Positions 1-9,003 of a DNA stretch of 64,000 bases are shown here, one piece after another (the first letter of the stretch is position 1; each line of letters begins with the position of its first letter). This DNA is from Actinopolymorpha sp. NPDC004070 (GTDB lineage Bacteria > Actinomycetota > Actinomycetes > Propionibacteriales > Actinopolymorphaceae). Position numbers and translations under genes: made by a program. The stretch lies in the NCBI RefSeq assembly GCF_040610475.1, contig NZ_JBEXMJ010000011.1:124001-188000 (forward strand), written 5' to 3'. The notes under the pieces are model-generated. The model did not search any database. It worked only from the letters and a program-made list of their open reading frames with translations, and was not told the origin of the DNA.

Positions 1-1053
1 GAGAGGGTACGCGGGGAACGCGCGACGCCGACCCGTGAGCTACTGAGGGCCGTTTGGGGGACGTACGCACTGGATGGCGAGCCCCGGCTCGGCGACGCCT
101 CCGGCACGTCCGGCATCCGCGACCTGGGTGGCAGCTCCAGCCTCAACCTGCTCGCCAGGCGTGCCGGACGTCCGGTGGTCGTTCGCGTCTACCTGCCCTG
201 GGTCGACTCGACCAGGCTGTCCGACCTGCAGCGAATCCGCGGTCTGTTGCGCGACGCGGGCGTTCCCACCCCACGCGTCGTTCCCACCGCGGACGGGCGG
301 CAGATGATGCCGTACGACGGACGCCTGGTGGAGCTGGAGGAGTACGTCGAACACGACGCCGAGATGGACACCTGGGCCCGCCTGAACGCCGGGATGCCGA
401 CGCTCGGCCGGGTCCACTCTGTCCTGGATGGCGTCGACGCCGCAGACGTGACGCGATACCCCGGGTTCGCCAACGCGGTCGAAGCCGCCGACGCCCGAGC
501 AGTGACGAGTCGCGGGGTCACGCGAATCCGATCGTGGGGCGACAACAGTGCCGACTGGGCGCGCATGTGCGACGAGGCCGAGGAAATCGCCGAGATCGTC
601 GCAACCGCCGAAACCGCTTCTCCGCCGACACGTCGCCAACTGGTGCACGGTGACTTCTGGGACAACAACGTGCTGTTCTGCGCTGGCCAGGTGGCCGCGG
701 TCATCGACCTCGACTTTCTCGGCCACCGGCCGCGGGTCGACGATCTGGCACTGACGCTCTTCTTCGCGGACCAGACGCTCCTGCCGGCACTGGATGAACG
801 CATCCCTCTGCTACGCAGGCTGGTCGACTGGTACGACAGTGGGCTCGACCAGCCGCTGGCGCCGGAGGAGCGAGCCGCCATCCCGGCTGCGCTCGCACGC
901 CAGCAGTTGTGGGGATTCGGGCATGTCGTCTGGCTCGACGAGAAGCCGGCGAGAAATCTCGTGGACGTCATGGTCGGGGAAGTTCGGCGAACCGTTGCGA
1001 TCGCACGCGACCTACCCGCCTGGCGCGCCGCCTTCGCCGAGGTGGGAGCCTGA
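1..1053 (+). CDS. Aminoglycoside phosphotransferase-family protein, 5' end outside the window
   Basis: The reading frame is open from base 1, and the residues before the first internal start already look coding (GGSSSLNLLARRAGRPVVVR resembles the N-lobe of the family), so the true start lies upstream. The C-lobe shows the APH catalytic loop LVHGDFWDNNVLF (Asp as base, Asn as Mg ligand) and the metal-binding segment AVIDLDFLGHRPRVDDLAL. The family transfers phosphate from ATP or GTP to hydroxyls of small molecules such as aminoglycosides or amino sugars; the substrate here cannot be read. Both catalytic motifs are intact, unlike the related gene at 10857. A cytoplasmic enzyme is expected. Confidence 0.88.
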   Translation, partial: ERVRGERATPTRELLRAVWGTYALDGEPRLGDASGTSGIRDLGGSSSLNLLARRAGRPVVVRVYLPWVDSTRLSDLQRIRGLLRDAGVPTPRVVPTADGRQMMPYDGRLVELEEYVEHDAEMDTWARLNAGMPTLGRVHSVLDGVDAADVTRYPGFANAVEAADARAVTSRGVTRIRSWGDNSADWARMCDEAEEIAEIVATAETASPPTRRQLVHGDFWDNNVLFCAGQVAAVIDLDFLGHRPRVDDLALTLFFADQTLLPALDERIPLLRRLVDWYDSGLDQPLAPEERAAIPAALARQQLWGFGHVVWLDEKPARNLVDVMVGEVRRTVAIARDLPAWRAAFAEVGA

Positions 1054-1071
1054 TGCGTCGGCAGGAGAGCC

Positions 1072-1260
1072 ATGCGGTTCTGGTCGACCGAGACCAGGGT
1101 GAGGCGCATCATCGCGGCAGTTGAGCCGTACGCGGGCTTCGTACCCCAGGCGATCCCGCTGACTTCCTGGCAGGAACGCTGGCTGCCAGGCCTTCGGCGC
1201 GACGACCTGCTTGCCGGTCTGAACTGGACCGGCGCCCGGGCAACCGGGTTCGACGTATGA
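1072..1260 (+). CDS. Small hypothetical protein (62 aa)
   Basis: This short frame follows the phosphotransferase by 18 nt. Its ATG has a good ribosome binding site (AGGAGA, 4 nt upstream). The peptide has a believable composition (SWQERWLPGLRRDDLLAGLN, WTGARATGFDV) and GC-rich third positions. I do not recognise a family. It could also be the head of a longer gene that has decayed, because the downstream sequence to 1335 is not coding in this frame. Confidence 0.4.
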   Translation: MRFWSTETRVRRIIAAVEPYAGFVPQAIPLTSWQERWLPGLRRDDLLAGLNWTGARATGFDV

Positions 1261-1334
1261 CCGGGCCAGTCAGGGTGCCGTGGACATCCTCCGCGAACGC
1301 ATCGACGGCGCCACGGGCGAGTAGTGCTCGCCGG

Positions 1335-1967
1335 TCAGTCGGAGATTCGGCGACAGTGAACGGAGAGCCAGTCTCTGTGGGAGCGCGTTCGGCGTGCGGC
1401 ACGGACCTCGAAGCCGGCAGAACTCAGCAGCGCGGTGAGTTCCTCCTCGCGGTGGTAGGTGAACCAGCGCCGTTGCGTGGCGCCGTAGCTCGACGCGATC
1501 TCCCACCCCTCGCCGTCGCCTTCGGCCACCGACAGGTAGAGGTGCCCGCTTTCGTGGACCACACGTCCGAGCTCACCGATGACAGTCGGTACCGCCTCAC
1601 GCGGGATGTGCAGCAGCGCTGCCTGGCACCAAACAGCGTCAACCGATCCGGTACGAACGGGCAGCTGACGCATGTCGGCCTGCGCTACGCCGGACTGCCC
1701 TCCGGCTCGTAGCTGCCCGATGGACAGGTCGAAGCCCACCACCCGAAGCCCGCGCTCGCCAAGGAGCCTCATCTCCCGTCCGGGCCCACAGCCGACGTCG
1801 GCGACGAGAGCACCGGGCGGCAGGCATGCAGCCAGCGACGCGATGGTCTCCAGCAGTCGCGGGTAGCCCGACGAGTTCTGCCGTGCGTACTCCCCGGCGA
1901 TCACGTCATAGGTCTGCCGCGTCTCGCCAAGAGGCTCGCGCATGCCGTCGGATCCGGCGTTGCTCAC
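1335..1967 (-). CDS. Class I SAM-dependent methyltransferase
   Basis: The 210-residue protein has the Rossmann SAM-binding motif I VADVGCGPGRE near residues 55-65, the acidic strand-2 end VVGFDLS, and motif IV-like VDAVWCQAALLHIP. It fits small Methyltransf_11/25 proteins. The substrate is unknown. Its ATG overlaps the stop of the upstream hydrolase by 4 nt (ATGA), so the two genes are probably translationally coupled and may act on a common small molecule; that link is inference. Confidence 0.88.
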   Translation of the reverse strand: MSNAGSDGMREPLGETRQTYDVIAGEYARQNSSGYPRLLETIASLAACLPPGALVADVGCGPGREMRLLGERGLRVVGFDLSIGQLRAGGQSGVAQADMRQLPVRTGSVDAVWCQAALLHIPREAVPTVIGELGRVVHESGHLYLSVAEGDGEGWEIASSYGATQRRWFTYHREEELTALLSSAGFEVRAARRTRSHRDWLSVHCRRISD

Positions 1968-2803
1968 CAGAACGAGGGGGTGGCCGGAGGTACGTCGTCC
2001 AGGAACTCGGTGACCATCGGCTCGAGGACCTGCACGAATCCGGAGATCGAGACGTGCGAGGTCGCGGGGAGAACGACGAGCCTGGCTTGAGGAACCTCGG
2101 AGAGCATCCCTCTCGCGGCCGCTTCCTCGTCGCCTCCACCGCGCAGCTTGAACATCTCCACGGCGTGCTCGGGTCGCACCCCGTCCGCATCACCGATGAT
2201 GACCATCGTCGGAGCCTGGATCGACCGCAGTTGCTCGTCGCTGATCTGCTGGTCCTCGAAGTTCAGCACCCGCATCTTCTCGATCCACGCATCGAACGCC
2301 CCGGGATCGTCCGTGTGGTTGCGAAACGCTTCACCGACCGGTGTGTCCTTGAAGACGGCACCGGAGAGACCTTCGAGCGCCTGCAAGACCGAGGGATACC
2401 AGCCGTCCTGCCGGTAGGTCGCGGACAACGTGACGAGCTTGCCGACGCGTTGCGGGTGCCGCAGCGCCAACTGCAACGCGACTCCCCCGCCTTGTGAGTA
2501 GCCCATCACGTCGGCGCGCTCGATCTCCAACGCCTGCAACAGGGCTGCCGCGTCGTCGCCGAACTGTTCGTACGACATCGCGCGCGGGGTGTCCGCCGTA
2601 CGGCCGTGTCCCTGCTGGTCGAAGACGATGACCGGGCGTCTGGCGGCGAAGGCCGCGACCCACGGCTGCATCGTTTCGGTGGCCATGAAGGCGCCGGGAA
2701 TCAACAGCAACGGCGCCTTGTCAGATGCGCCCAGCTCACCATGCACCTCGTAGTACAGCTGAAGGCCGTTGATCGGAAGATGCCCACCGCGCGAAGGCTT
2801 CAT
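1964..2803 (-). CDS. Alpha/beta hydrolase
   Basis: This is an alpha/beta-hydrolase fold protein: oxyanion segment LLLIPGAF, nucleophile elbow GYSQGGG (GxSxG), an acid in the C-terminal part (IIGDADGVRPEH) and the catalytic His in ATSHVS. I place the start at the ATG of MKPSRGG (2803) because homologs normally begin shortly before the PINGLQLYYEVHG strand; an 18-residue upstream extension is open but looks non-coding. It is first gene of a two-gene operon with the methyltransferase. Esterase, lactonase or haloperoxidase-like activity is possible. Confidence 0.88.
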   Translation of the reverse strand: MKPSRGGHLPINGLQLYYEVHGELGASDKAPLLLIPGAFMATETMQPWVAAFAARRPVIVFDQQGHGRTADTPRAMSYEQFGDDAAALLQALEIERADVMGYSQGGGVALQLALRHPQRVGKLVTLSATYRQDGWYPSVLQALEGLSGAVFKDTPVGEAFRNHTDDPGAFDAWIEKMRVLNFEDQQISDEQLRSIQAPTMVIIGDADGVRPEHAVEMFKLRGGGDEEAAARGMLSEVPQARLVVLPATSHVSISGFVQVLEPMVTEFLDDVPPATPSFW

Positions 2804-2936
2804 GCCGGAAGAATAACGAGCCGTTTCCATCGGCTGTATTCGCACACGACGAGGCACTGTCGGTAGCAGCGGATCCGAACGCCCACTAGTCCGACGGCCT
2901 GCGTTCGCTGCCCACCCGGACCCCTGGGAGATCCCG

Positions 2937-3803
2937 TTGAGCTGGTTCGTACGCCTGTCTCGTCGGCTCGCGGCGCTGTCGACGCCGGAGAAGCCCTACT
3001 ACGCGGCTTCCTCCGACGACGCCGGCATCGTGTCCGGGTTCGCGATCGTCGAACAGGCTGATCTCCCGTACGCCAAGAAGGCCGTCCTCAACGTCCACGG
3101 CCGGGAGGTGGCAACGTACGCCGCGCATCTCTACTACCGCAACTACGCGACCTATCTCCCCCGCGGCTACGGCGGCGGCGTCGAGGAGCCCAGCGAGTTC
3201 GCGAAGTACGACTGGGACAAGCTGCCGGGCGGACCCGTCCTCGACGTGAACAAGATCCTGAAGGTCAACGCGGACTCCGGCCGGCCCGACGTCATCGGCA
3301 CCATCGTCGCGGACGCGGCAGGAGAGCGCGCGAAGAGGCGGGCGGTGTTCCTCGGCGGCGACTTCAACGAGCCGTCGGTCCACGACTGGACCGCGGCGAC
3401 CGGCTCGCTGTTCGACCACCAGGGACTCACGATCCCATGGCAGACGACCGCGCTTCTCCGAGACGCGGGCTATGTCGACGCCTACCGCAGCGAATATCCC
3501 AACCCGGTGACTCACCCCGGGTTCACCTGGCCGTCCGACAACCCCGACAAGGCGGTGTCCGACCTGACCTGGGCGCCCGAGGCCGACGAACGCGACCGGA
3601 TCGACTTCGTCTTCCACCAGTCCGCACCCGGGGTGAAGCTGCTGAGCGCGGGCATCGTCGGGCCGCGTTCGACGATCGTGCGCAGTGAACGGGTCGTCGA
3701 GGACACCGGCGACAACTTCCTTCCGATCCCCGAGCACTGGCCGAGCGACCACAAGGCGGCGCTGGCGACCTACCGGCTGGCCGGGCCACCGCCCCGCCGC
3801 TGA
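2937..3803 (+). CDS. Endonuclease/exonuclease/phosphatase (EEP) family protein, N-terminally truncated
   Basis: The C-terminal two thirds of an EEP (Mg-dependent phosphodiesterase) fold are clear: the AAHLYYRNYATYLPRGYGG region, GGDFNEPS (catalytic Asp/Asn), RIDFVF and the terminal PSDHKAALATY with catalytic His. The family's first beta strand with its metal-binding Asn, the following Glu motif and any signal peptide are missing; coding similarity begins near YYAASSDDAGIVSGF. The frame is open 5' of the TTG as far as the stop at 2814 but shows no family sequence there. The TTG start has GGGAG about 6 nt upstream. Without the first metal ligands it is probably inactive, a 5'-deleted gene. Confidence 0.7.
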   Translation: MSWFVRLSRRLAALSTPEKPYYAASSDDAGIVSGFAIVEQADLPYAKKAVLNVHGREVATYAAHLYYRNYATYLPRGYGGGVEEPSEFAKYDWDKLPGGPVLDVNKILKVNADSGRPDVIGTIVADAAGERAKRRAVFLGGDFNEPSVHDWTAATGSLFDHQGLTIPWQTTALLRDAGYVDAYRSEYPNPVTHPGFTWPSDNPDKAVSDLTWAPEADERDRIDFVFHQSAPGVKLLSAGIVGPRSTIVRSERVVEDTGDNFLPIPEHWPSDHKAALATYRLAGPPPRR

Positions 3804-3826
3804 GCGGCGATCCGGCCGGCCGCCCG

Positions 3827-4660
3827 TCAGTGGCAGCCCGAGCAACCGGCCGCCGCGCCGTCTCCGCTGCCAAGCTCGACGCCGAGGTCGTCGGAACGGC
3901 CGGCGTGGATGCGCGGCCACTGCGCGATCGGGCGTCCGTCGACGCGGAACGGGTCGGCACCCTTCGCCCAGCGCGCCTCCGGCCAGCCGTCCGGCGTGTC
4001 CTGCCAGCCCTCCCGCCGGCCGTGGACGGTGAGGTCCAGCAGGCCGTAGGTGTTGTCCATCGCCTCCAGCCCACGACCGGTCGTCCAGTAGGTCTCGAAG
4101 ACCCGATCCCCCTGGCGCAGGTAGCAGACCATCGGCGCGGGCGAGCGAGGCCGGTCGCCGAGCAGGGCGCCGAGTGAGTCGCGGGCGGAGTACCACGGCA
4201 CGTCCCAGCCCATGAAGTCGCGGTAGCGGGTGCTCGCGTCGTACGGACCCTGGCAGAGCGTGGCGTAAGTGACGTCGCGCGAGTGCAGGTACGCCAGTTC
4301 GCGGACCTGGCCGTTGAAGAACGTGCACCCCTCGCACTGCCCGGCGGCGGGCTGCCCGTCGTGCCACATGTGGAAGTACGCGATGAGCTGCTCGCGCCCC
4401 TCGAACACCTCGAGCAGGCTGACCGGGCCGTTCTCCCCGACCACCGTGATCGTGGGGTCGACCTCCACCATCGGCAGCTGCCGCCGGGCCGCCGCCAGTG
4501 CGTCCCCTTCGTGGGTGTACGCCTTCTCCCGGACCAGAAGCGCATCCCGCTCGGCCTGGAAGCTGGCCCGGTCGACGATGCGCGGCCGGGCGCTTCCGGC
4601 TCTTTCGGCGCTTACTGTGGTTCCGGCGGTTACGGTGCTTTCCCTCGGCGTGGTGGTCAT
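3827..4660 (-). CDS. DUF899 family thioredoxin-like protein
   Basis: The protein matches the DUF899 pattern: an N-terminal helix region with RDALLVREKAYTHEGDALAA, then EVFEGREQLIAYFHMWHDG, CEGCTFFNGQV with a CxxC pair, and DVTYATLCQGP. The family has a thioredoxin-like fold and unknown activity. The C-terminus ends in a second short Cys cluster (AAGCSGCH), which could bind metal. I start it at MTTTPREST (4660), which has GAGGAGAAGAG just upstream. It is convergent with the EEP remnant and divergent from the DGPF gene. Confidence 0.88.
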   Translation of the reverse strand: MTTTPRESTVTAGTTVSAERAGSARPRIVDRASFQAERDALLVREKAYTHEGDALAAARRQLPMVEVDPTITVVGENGPVSLLEVFEGREQLIAYFHMWHDGQPAAGQCEGCTFFNGQVRELAYLHSRDVTYATLCQGPYDASTRYRDFMGWDVPWYSARDSLGALLGDRPRSPAPMVCYLRQGDRVFETYWTTGRGLEAMDNTYGLLDLTVHGRREGWQDTPDGWPEARWAKGADPFRVDGRPIAQWPRIHAGRSDDLGVELGSGDGAAAGCSGCH

Positions 4661-4812
4661 GATCTCTTCTCCTCCGGACGTGGACTCACCCACCGACGAA
4701 CGGGACCCGCCGCGATTCGACATGGCGCCGAAATATTTCCTGCCCCGAGTTCTAGAGTCGGGTTCGGGAGACTTCGGCGGAGCTCGGACGAGTTCGGAGG
4801 AGGTGGCCGCCG

Positions 4813-5145
4813 GTGAAGTACGCGTTGATGATCTGGCACGGCGAGGAGCACTCGGAGCCGCCGGAGGAGATCGGCGAATGGCCCGACCACAAGGCCTGGA
4901 TGGACGATCTCGTCGCCCGTGGCGTCTTCAAGGGTGGCGCCCGGCTGCGGCCGACGGCCACCACGAAGGTGCGCGTCCGTGACGGCGAGACGTTGGTGTC
5001 CGACGGCCCGTACGCCGAGACCAAGGACCTCATCGGCGGTTTCCTCGTGATCGAGTGTGCGCACCTGGACGAGGCGATCGAGATCGCGGCAGGCCACCCG
5101 TTCGCGGCGTTCGGCACGGTCGAGGTCCGGCCGGTCTGGGAATGA
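4813..5145 (+). CDS. YCII/DGPF domain protein, partner of the adjacent ECF sigma factor
   Basis: The 110-aa protein carries the DGPF signature as DGPYAETKD and the start [12 protein letters not shown]. The GTG start follows a GGAGGAGG-like ribosome binding site. The stop overlaps the next start as ATGA. DGPF/YCII proteins are the genetic partners of the ECF42 sigma group, where they replace a classical anti-sigma factor in the operon; their biochemical role is unresolved. Confidence 0.93.
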   Translation: MKYALMIWHGEEHSEPPEEIGEWPDHKAWMDDLVARGVFKGGARLRPTATTKVRVRDGETLVSDGPYAETKDLIGGFLVIECAHLDEAIEIAAGHPFAAFGTVEVRPVWE

Positions 5146-6389
5146 GCCGGGACGCGAGCGGAGATCCGAGCGGGGAGTCCGACCAGGACGTCGAGGCTGC
5201 GGTCTCCGCCGCGTTCACCGCCGAGTGGGGCCAGGTCGTCGCCACCCTGATCCGCCTCACCGGGGACTGGGACCTCGCCGAGGACAGCGCCGCGGACGCG
5301 TTCGCCACCGCGCTCGAACGCTGGCGACGCGACGGCATCCCGCGCAACCCCGGCGCCTGGCTCACCACCACCGCACGCAACCGCGCGACCGACCAGATCC
5401 GGCGGGAGGCCACCGGCAACGTCAAGTTGCGCGAACTCGCGCTGCTGGCGCATGACGGTCAGGATGCGGGCGAGCCGGACGAGGTACGCGACGACCGCCT
5501 CCGGCTGATCTTCACCTGCTGCCATCCCGCGTTGCCGTTCGAAGCGCGGATCGCGCTCACCCTGCGGACCCTGACCGGCCTCACCGCGGCGGAGATCGCG
5601 CGCGCGTTCCTGGTGCCCGAGCCGACGATGTACCAGCGGCTGACCCGCGCCAAGAAGAAGATCCGCGAGGCCGGCATCCCGTACCGCGTCCCGCCCCCAC
5701 ATCTGCTGCCGGAGCGGCTCTCGTCGGTGCTCGGCGTCCTCTACCTGCTGTTCAACGAAGGGTACGCCGCGACGGCCGGCGCCGACCTGATCCGGGCGAA
5801 CCTCAGTGCCGAGGCGATCCGGCTGGCCCGGTTGCTCGTACGGCTGCTGCCCGACCCGGAGGCACGAAGCCTGCTGGCGCTGATGCTGCTGCACGACGCC
5901 CGCCGTGCGACGAGAGTCGGGGCCGACGGTGAGCTGGTGACGCTGGACCGGCAGGACCGTGCGCGCTGGGACCGCCCCAAGATCGCAGAGGGCGTACGAC
6001 TGTTGCCGGCCACGCCCGGGCCGTACCAGCTGCAGGCGGCGATCGCGGCCTGCCATGCCGTCGCCGAAAGCGTCGAGGTCACCGACTGGGCGCGGATCGC
6101 GGCCCTCTACGACGAACTGCTCGTCCATGCACCGTCGCCGGTCGTCCGGCTCAACCGTGCGGTCGCCGTCGCGATGGCTGACGGGCCGGCCGCAGGTCTC
6201 GCACTGGTCGACGAACTGACCGCGTCCGGGGATCTCGCCGGCTACCACCTGCTGCCCGCGACGCGCGCCGACCTGCTGCGCCGTACGGGCGAGCCCGAAC
6301 GCGCCGCCGAGGCCTACCGCGAGGCACTCGCTCTCGCCGCCACCGACACCGAACGCGACTACCTGCAAGCGCGCCTTGACGAACTCTGA
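5142..6389 (+). CDS. ECF RNA polymerase sigma factor, ECF42 type
   Basis: Region 2 is seen in [39 protein letters not shown], followed by [20 protein letters not shown]. Region 4 is [32 protein letters not shown] roughly 200-residue C-terminal extension with helical repeats (DUF6596-like, [11 protein letters not shown]) is diagnostic of ECF42. I place the start at the ATG overlapping the DGPF stop, not at the upstream possibilities inside the DGPF gene. The extension is known to be needed for activity in this group; the inducing signal is not visible. Confidence 0.93.
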   Translation: MSRDASGDPSGESDQDVEAAVSAAFTAEWGQVVATLIRLTGDWDLAEDSAADAFATALERWRRDGIPRNPGAWLTTTARNRATDQIRREATGNVKLRELALLAHDGQDAGEPDEVRDDRLRLIFTCCHPALPFEARIALTLRTLTGLTAAEIARAFLVPEPTMYQRLTRAKKKIREAGIPYRVPPPHLLPERLSSVLGVLYLLFNEGYAATAGADLIRANLSAEAIRLARLLVRLLPDPEARSLLALMLLHDARRATRVGADGELVTLDRQDRARWDRPKIAEGVRLLPATPGPYQLQAAIAACHAVAESVEVTDWARIAALYDELLVHAPSPVVRLNRAVAVAMADGPAAGLALVDELTASGDLAGYHLLPATRADLLRRTGEPERAAEAYREALALAATDTERDYLQARLDEL

Positions 6390-6403
6390 CAACCCTGCCG
6401 GGC

Positions 6404-6919
6404 TCAGCAGTCGAACACCGACCAGCAGATGTCGTTGCGCAGCCGCTGGTCGTCGAGGACGAGTTCGCGGATGGCCTCCGGGAGCTGGTCGCGTTGCCAC
6501 TGGCACTCGCGTCGTCCCGCGGCCTCGCCCTCAGCTTTCGGAGCAGCGGCGCGTACGGCCTTGATCGCGTAGGCGGCTGCACCGAGTTCGTGTGCTGCGA
6601 CGTGGGCGACGACCCCGGCCTGACCCGCGGCGTACGCGGCATGTCGGGCCGCACCACGCAGCTCCCTGGCCGCACCCATCGCGTGGCCGCCCGCCGCACG
6701 CGCCTGCATCATCTTCACCTCACCACGCACCCAGGCGCGTGCATGCTCGATCGCCTGCCGCGGTCGTGGATCCTTCGGCCGTTCGGACTCGAACAGGCCG
6801 AGGACGTGCTCTGCACACGACGCCGCCCACAGGGCAAGGAGCTGGTGGTCGGAATCGGTGAGGGTCCCACCACGGCGGATCGTCACGAACCGCGGGTCCC
6901 GGACCTTCGGGAGGATCAT
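6404..6919 (-). CDS. Putative immunity protein (Imm5-like)
   Basis: The 171-residue helical protein begins MILPKVRDPRFVTIRRGGTL, then LLALWAASCAEHVLGLFE and a long Ala-rich helical array (ARAWVRGEVKMMQARAAGGH), ending in a Cys. This layout resembles the proteins annotated as putative immunity protein (Imm5-like) in actinobacteria. No polymorphic toxin gene is adjacent, so the immunity role is only a family-name inference. The start is the ATG at 6919, preceded by GGAGGAGCGGCGACC; the longer upstream frame is non-coding in character. Confidence 0.7.
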   Translation of the reverse strand: MILPKVRDPRFVTIRRGGTLTDSDHQLLALWAASCAEHVLGLFESERPKDPRPRQAIEHARAWVRGEVKMMQARAAGGHAMGAARELRGAARHAAYAAGQAGVVAHVAAHELGAAAYAIKAVRAAAPKAEGEAAGRRECQWQRDQLPEAIRELVLDDQRLRNDICWSVFDC

Positions 6920-7100
6920 GGTCGCCGCTCCTCCTGGGTGCGTTCCACCTGCGTACGTTGGCCTACGTACCCAGGCCGGCGTGTGGTCTTCTTTTTTAGC
7001 AATCCTCGCAAGCAGGGGATTTCGTGAGTGATGGTAGCCGCACGAGGCCTTCTTGCCTTCGGATGTGCGGCGTAGTGTTGGCCGTTGAGGAAAATCAGCC

Positions 7101-7976
7101 GTGAACGACGTCGCCCAGCAAACCGTCGGCCAGATGCGCGCCGGCGACCACCACTGTCTCAGTTTCGGCACCGACGCTGAGCAGCAAGAGGTGCTCACTT
7201 CCTACATCGACAACGGACTCGCACACCACGAGCAGGTGACGTACTTCGCCGCCGACGACCCCGTGGCGGTGCTGGACTTCCTGCGTGCCGGCGGACTCGA
7301 GCCGGACCGGTATGCGGCGATCGGGCAGCTTCGGGTCATGGCTCCGCAGGAAGCATTCCTCGCGTACCGGCCATTCGATCCCGACGCGATGCTCGGGGAG
7401 TTGAGGCGGGCAGTCGACATGGCGGTCGCCGCCGGTTACCAGGGCCTGCGGGTCACCGGAGAACCCCGGGTCCTTCGCGGTCGGCCCGGCTCGGACAAAT
7501 GGCGCGAGTACGAACACAAAGTCGCAGATATCTTCAGCGACAGGCCCGTGCTGGGGTTGTGCCAGTACGACCGCCGCGTCTTCACCCCAGCCGAGATCTC
7601 CGACGTCGAGTCCCTGCACACCCACACAGTGGTCCCGGACCCTCTCTATCAGGACCCGCACCTGTCGATCTTCCCGATGTTCCAGCCTCCGGGCTTCCGC
7701 ATGGTCGGCGAACTGGACATCGCACAGGTCGCGGCCTGGCTCAACTGGATCAGCCGGGCGGCCGCGGGCACCGAGGACGACCTGCGGCTGGACCTGGCCG
7801 ACCTGCGCTTCATCGACGTCGCCGGCGCCCGGATGCTGGCCCTGCTGTCCGACCGGCTCGCGCAGCGCGGCAGACGTCTCGTACTCCAAGCCCTGCAACC
7901 CGCGCAGTGCATCGTGTTCCACATGGCCGGTTGGGACCGGCTCCCCAACCTCATCCTGGCGGAGGCACAGAGATGA
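7101..7976 (+). CDS. MEDS domain + STAS domain signalling protein
   Basis: Residues 10-180 form a MEDS (DcmR-type) sensory domain: GDHHCLSFGTDAEQQEVLTSYI, HHEQVTYFAADDP, VTGEPRVLRGRPG and VLGLCQYDRR. The last 95 residues are a STAS domain (FRMVGELDIAQVAAWL, LRLDLADLRFIDVAGARML). At the site where anti-anti-sigma factors carry DSSG with the phosphorylatable Ser, this protein reads DVAG, so control by phosphorylation looks impossible. Its stop overlaps the next gene's start (ATGA). Together the pair resembles a partner-switch module fed by a ligand-sensing domain; the target is unknown. Confidence 0.88.
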   Translation: MNDVAQQTVGQMRAGDHHCLSFGTDAEQQEVLTSYIDNGLAHHEQVTYFAADDPVAVLDFLRAGGLEPDRYAAIGQLRVMAPQEAFLAYRPFDPDAMLGELRRAVDMAVAAGYQGLRVTGEPRVLRGRPGSDKWREYEHKVADIFSDRPVLGLCQYDRRVFTPAEISDVESLHTHTVVPDPLYQDPHLSIFPMFQPPGFRMVGELDIAQVAAWLNWISRAAAGTEDDLRLDLADLRFIDVAGARMLALLSDRLAQRGRRLVLQALQPAQCIVFHMAGWDRLPNLILAEAQR

Positions 7977-8938
7977 GCGGCGGCGTGGTGGACAGCTACG
8001 CGGGACACATGCACGAGACCGGCTTCTACGCGTCCGACGAGGACTTCCGCGCGCTGATCGTGCCCTTCGTCGAGGAAGGTCTCGCCGCCGGTGAGCCGGT
8101 CGTCATCGGCTACGACGAGCGCAAGACGGACCTGCTCCGTTCGTGGCTGGACGACCCGTACGCGGTCACCTTCCAAACCGGCGGGAGCATGTACGCGACG
8201 CCCGCGCGAGCGATCGGGGCCTGGCAGAGGACGTTCGAACGCCACGTCGCGGCCGGAGCGTCGCGGGTCCGGATCGCGGGCGACGTTCCCCATGCGGGCA
8301 ACGGCGGTTGCTTCGAGGGGTGGGACCGCTACGAATCCGCCCTCAACACCGTGTGGGGCAAATTCCCGGTGGACAGCCTCTGCCTGTACGACGCCACGAC
8401 GGTTCCTGCGCCGGTGCGTGACGTCGTCGAACGGACGCACCCGCGCATCCTCACCACCGACGGCGTGCACACGACCAACAGCCGCTACGACAGGCGCGTC
8501 ACGAACGCCCGCATTCCCGTGGCCGCTGACCCGTTGGAAGCTTCGGTGCCCAATGTCGAACTCGTCAATCCCTCCGCGGCAGAGGCCCGGCACGCTCTGG
8601 AGCAACTCGGCCGCGACCTGGTCCGCGACAGCAAACTCGACGATCTGCTGTTCGGCATCTCCGAGGCCGTCACCAACGCGCGCCTGCACGGCGTGCCGCC
8701 CACGACCGTCCGCATCTGGTCCACTGACGACCGGCTGGTGGCCGACGTACAGGACAAGGGGCGCGGACCGACCGACCCGCTCGCCGGACTCGTCCCCATG
8801 TCGAGCACCACGTTCGGTACCGGCCTCGGCCTGTGGGTCACCCACCTGCTCGACATCGACGCGGCCCTCATCTCGACGGCGGACGGCTTCTCGTTCCGGC
8901 TCCGCGCGGGCCGCGACCCCGCGCTGGTCCACCAGTAG
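7973..8938 (+). CDS. MEDS domain + HATPase_c (anti-sigma kinase-like) protein
   Basis: The N-terminal 185 residues are a second MEDS domain (FYASDEDFRALIVPFVEEGLA, ALNTVWGKFPVDSLCLYDA). The C-terminal part is a GHKL ATPase of the RsbW/SpoIIAB type: N-box ISEAVTNARLHG, G1 VQDKGRGPTDP and G2 FGTGLGLWVTHLL. The start is the ATG overlapping the previous stop; the frame is open far upstream only as a shadow. Such proteins phosphorylate STAS partners, but the adjacent STAS lacks the acceptor Ser, so binding without phosphorylation or a distant partner must be considered. Confidence 0.9.
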   Translation: MSGGVVDSYAGHMHETGFYASDEDFRALIVPFVEEGLAAGEPVVIGYDERKTDLLRSWLDDPYAVTFQTGGSMYATPARAIGAWQRTFERHVAAGASRVRIAGDVPHAGNGGCFEGWDRYESALNTVWGKFPVDSLCLYDATTVPAPVRDVVERTHPRILTTDGVHTTNSRYDRRVTNARIPVAADPLEASVPNVELVNPSAAEARHALEQLGRDLVRDSKLDDLLFGISEAVTNARLHGVPPTTVRIWSTDDRLVADVQDKGRGPTDPLAGLVPMSSTTFGTGLGLWVTHLLDIDAALISTADGFSFRLRAGRDPALVHQ

Positions 8939-9003
8939 GTCGGGGCAGCCGAATCACGTTCTCGTCCTGTCGGGGAGTCCTCGTCCTGACGTAGGGTCTC
9001 GGC

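Noticed and set aside
6404..6919. Toxin-immunity system around the Imm5-like gene
   Set aside because: No secreted toxin, WXG100 or type VI/VII component is adjacent on either side.
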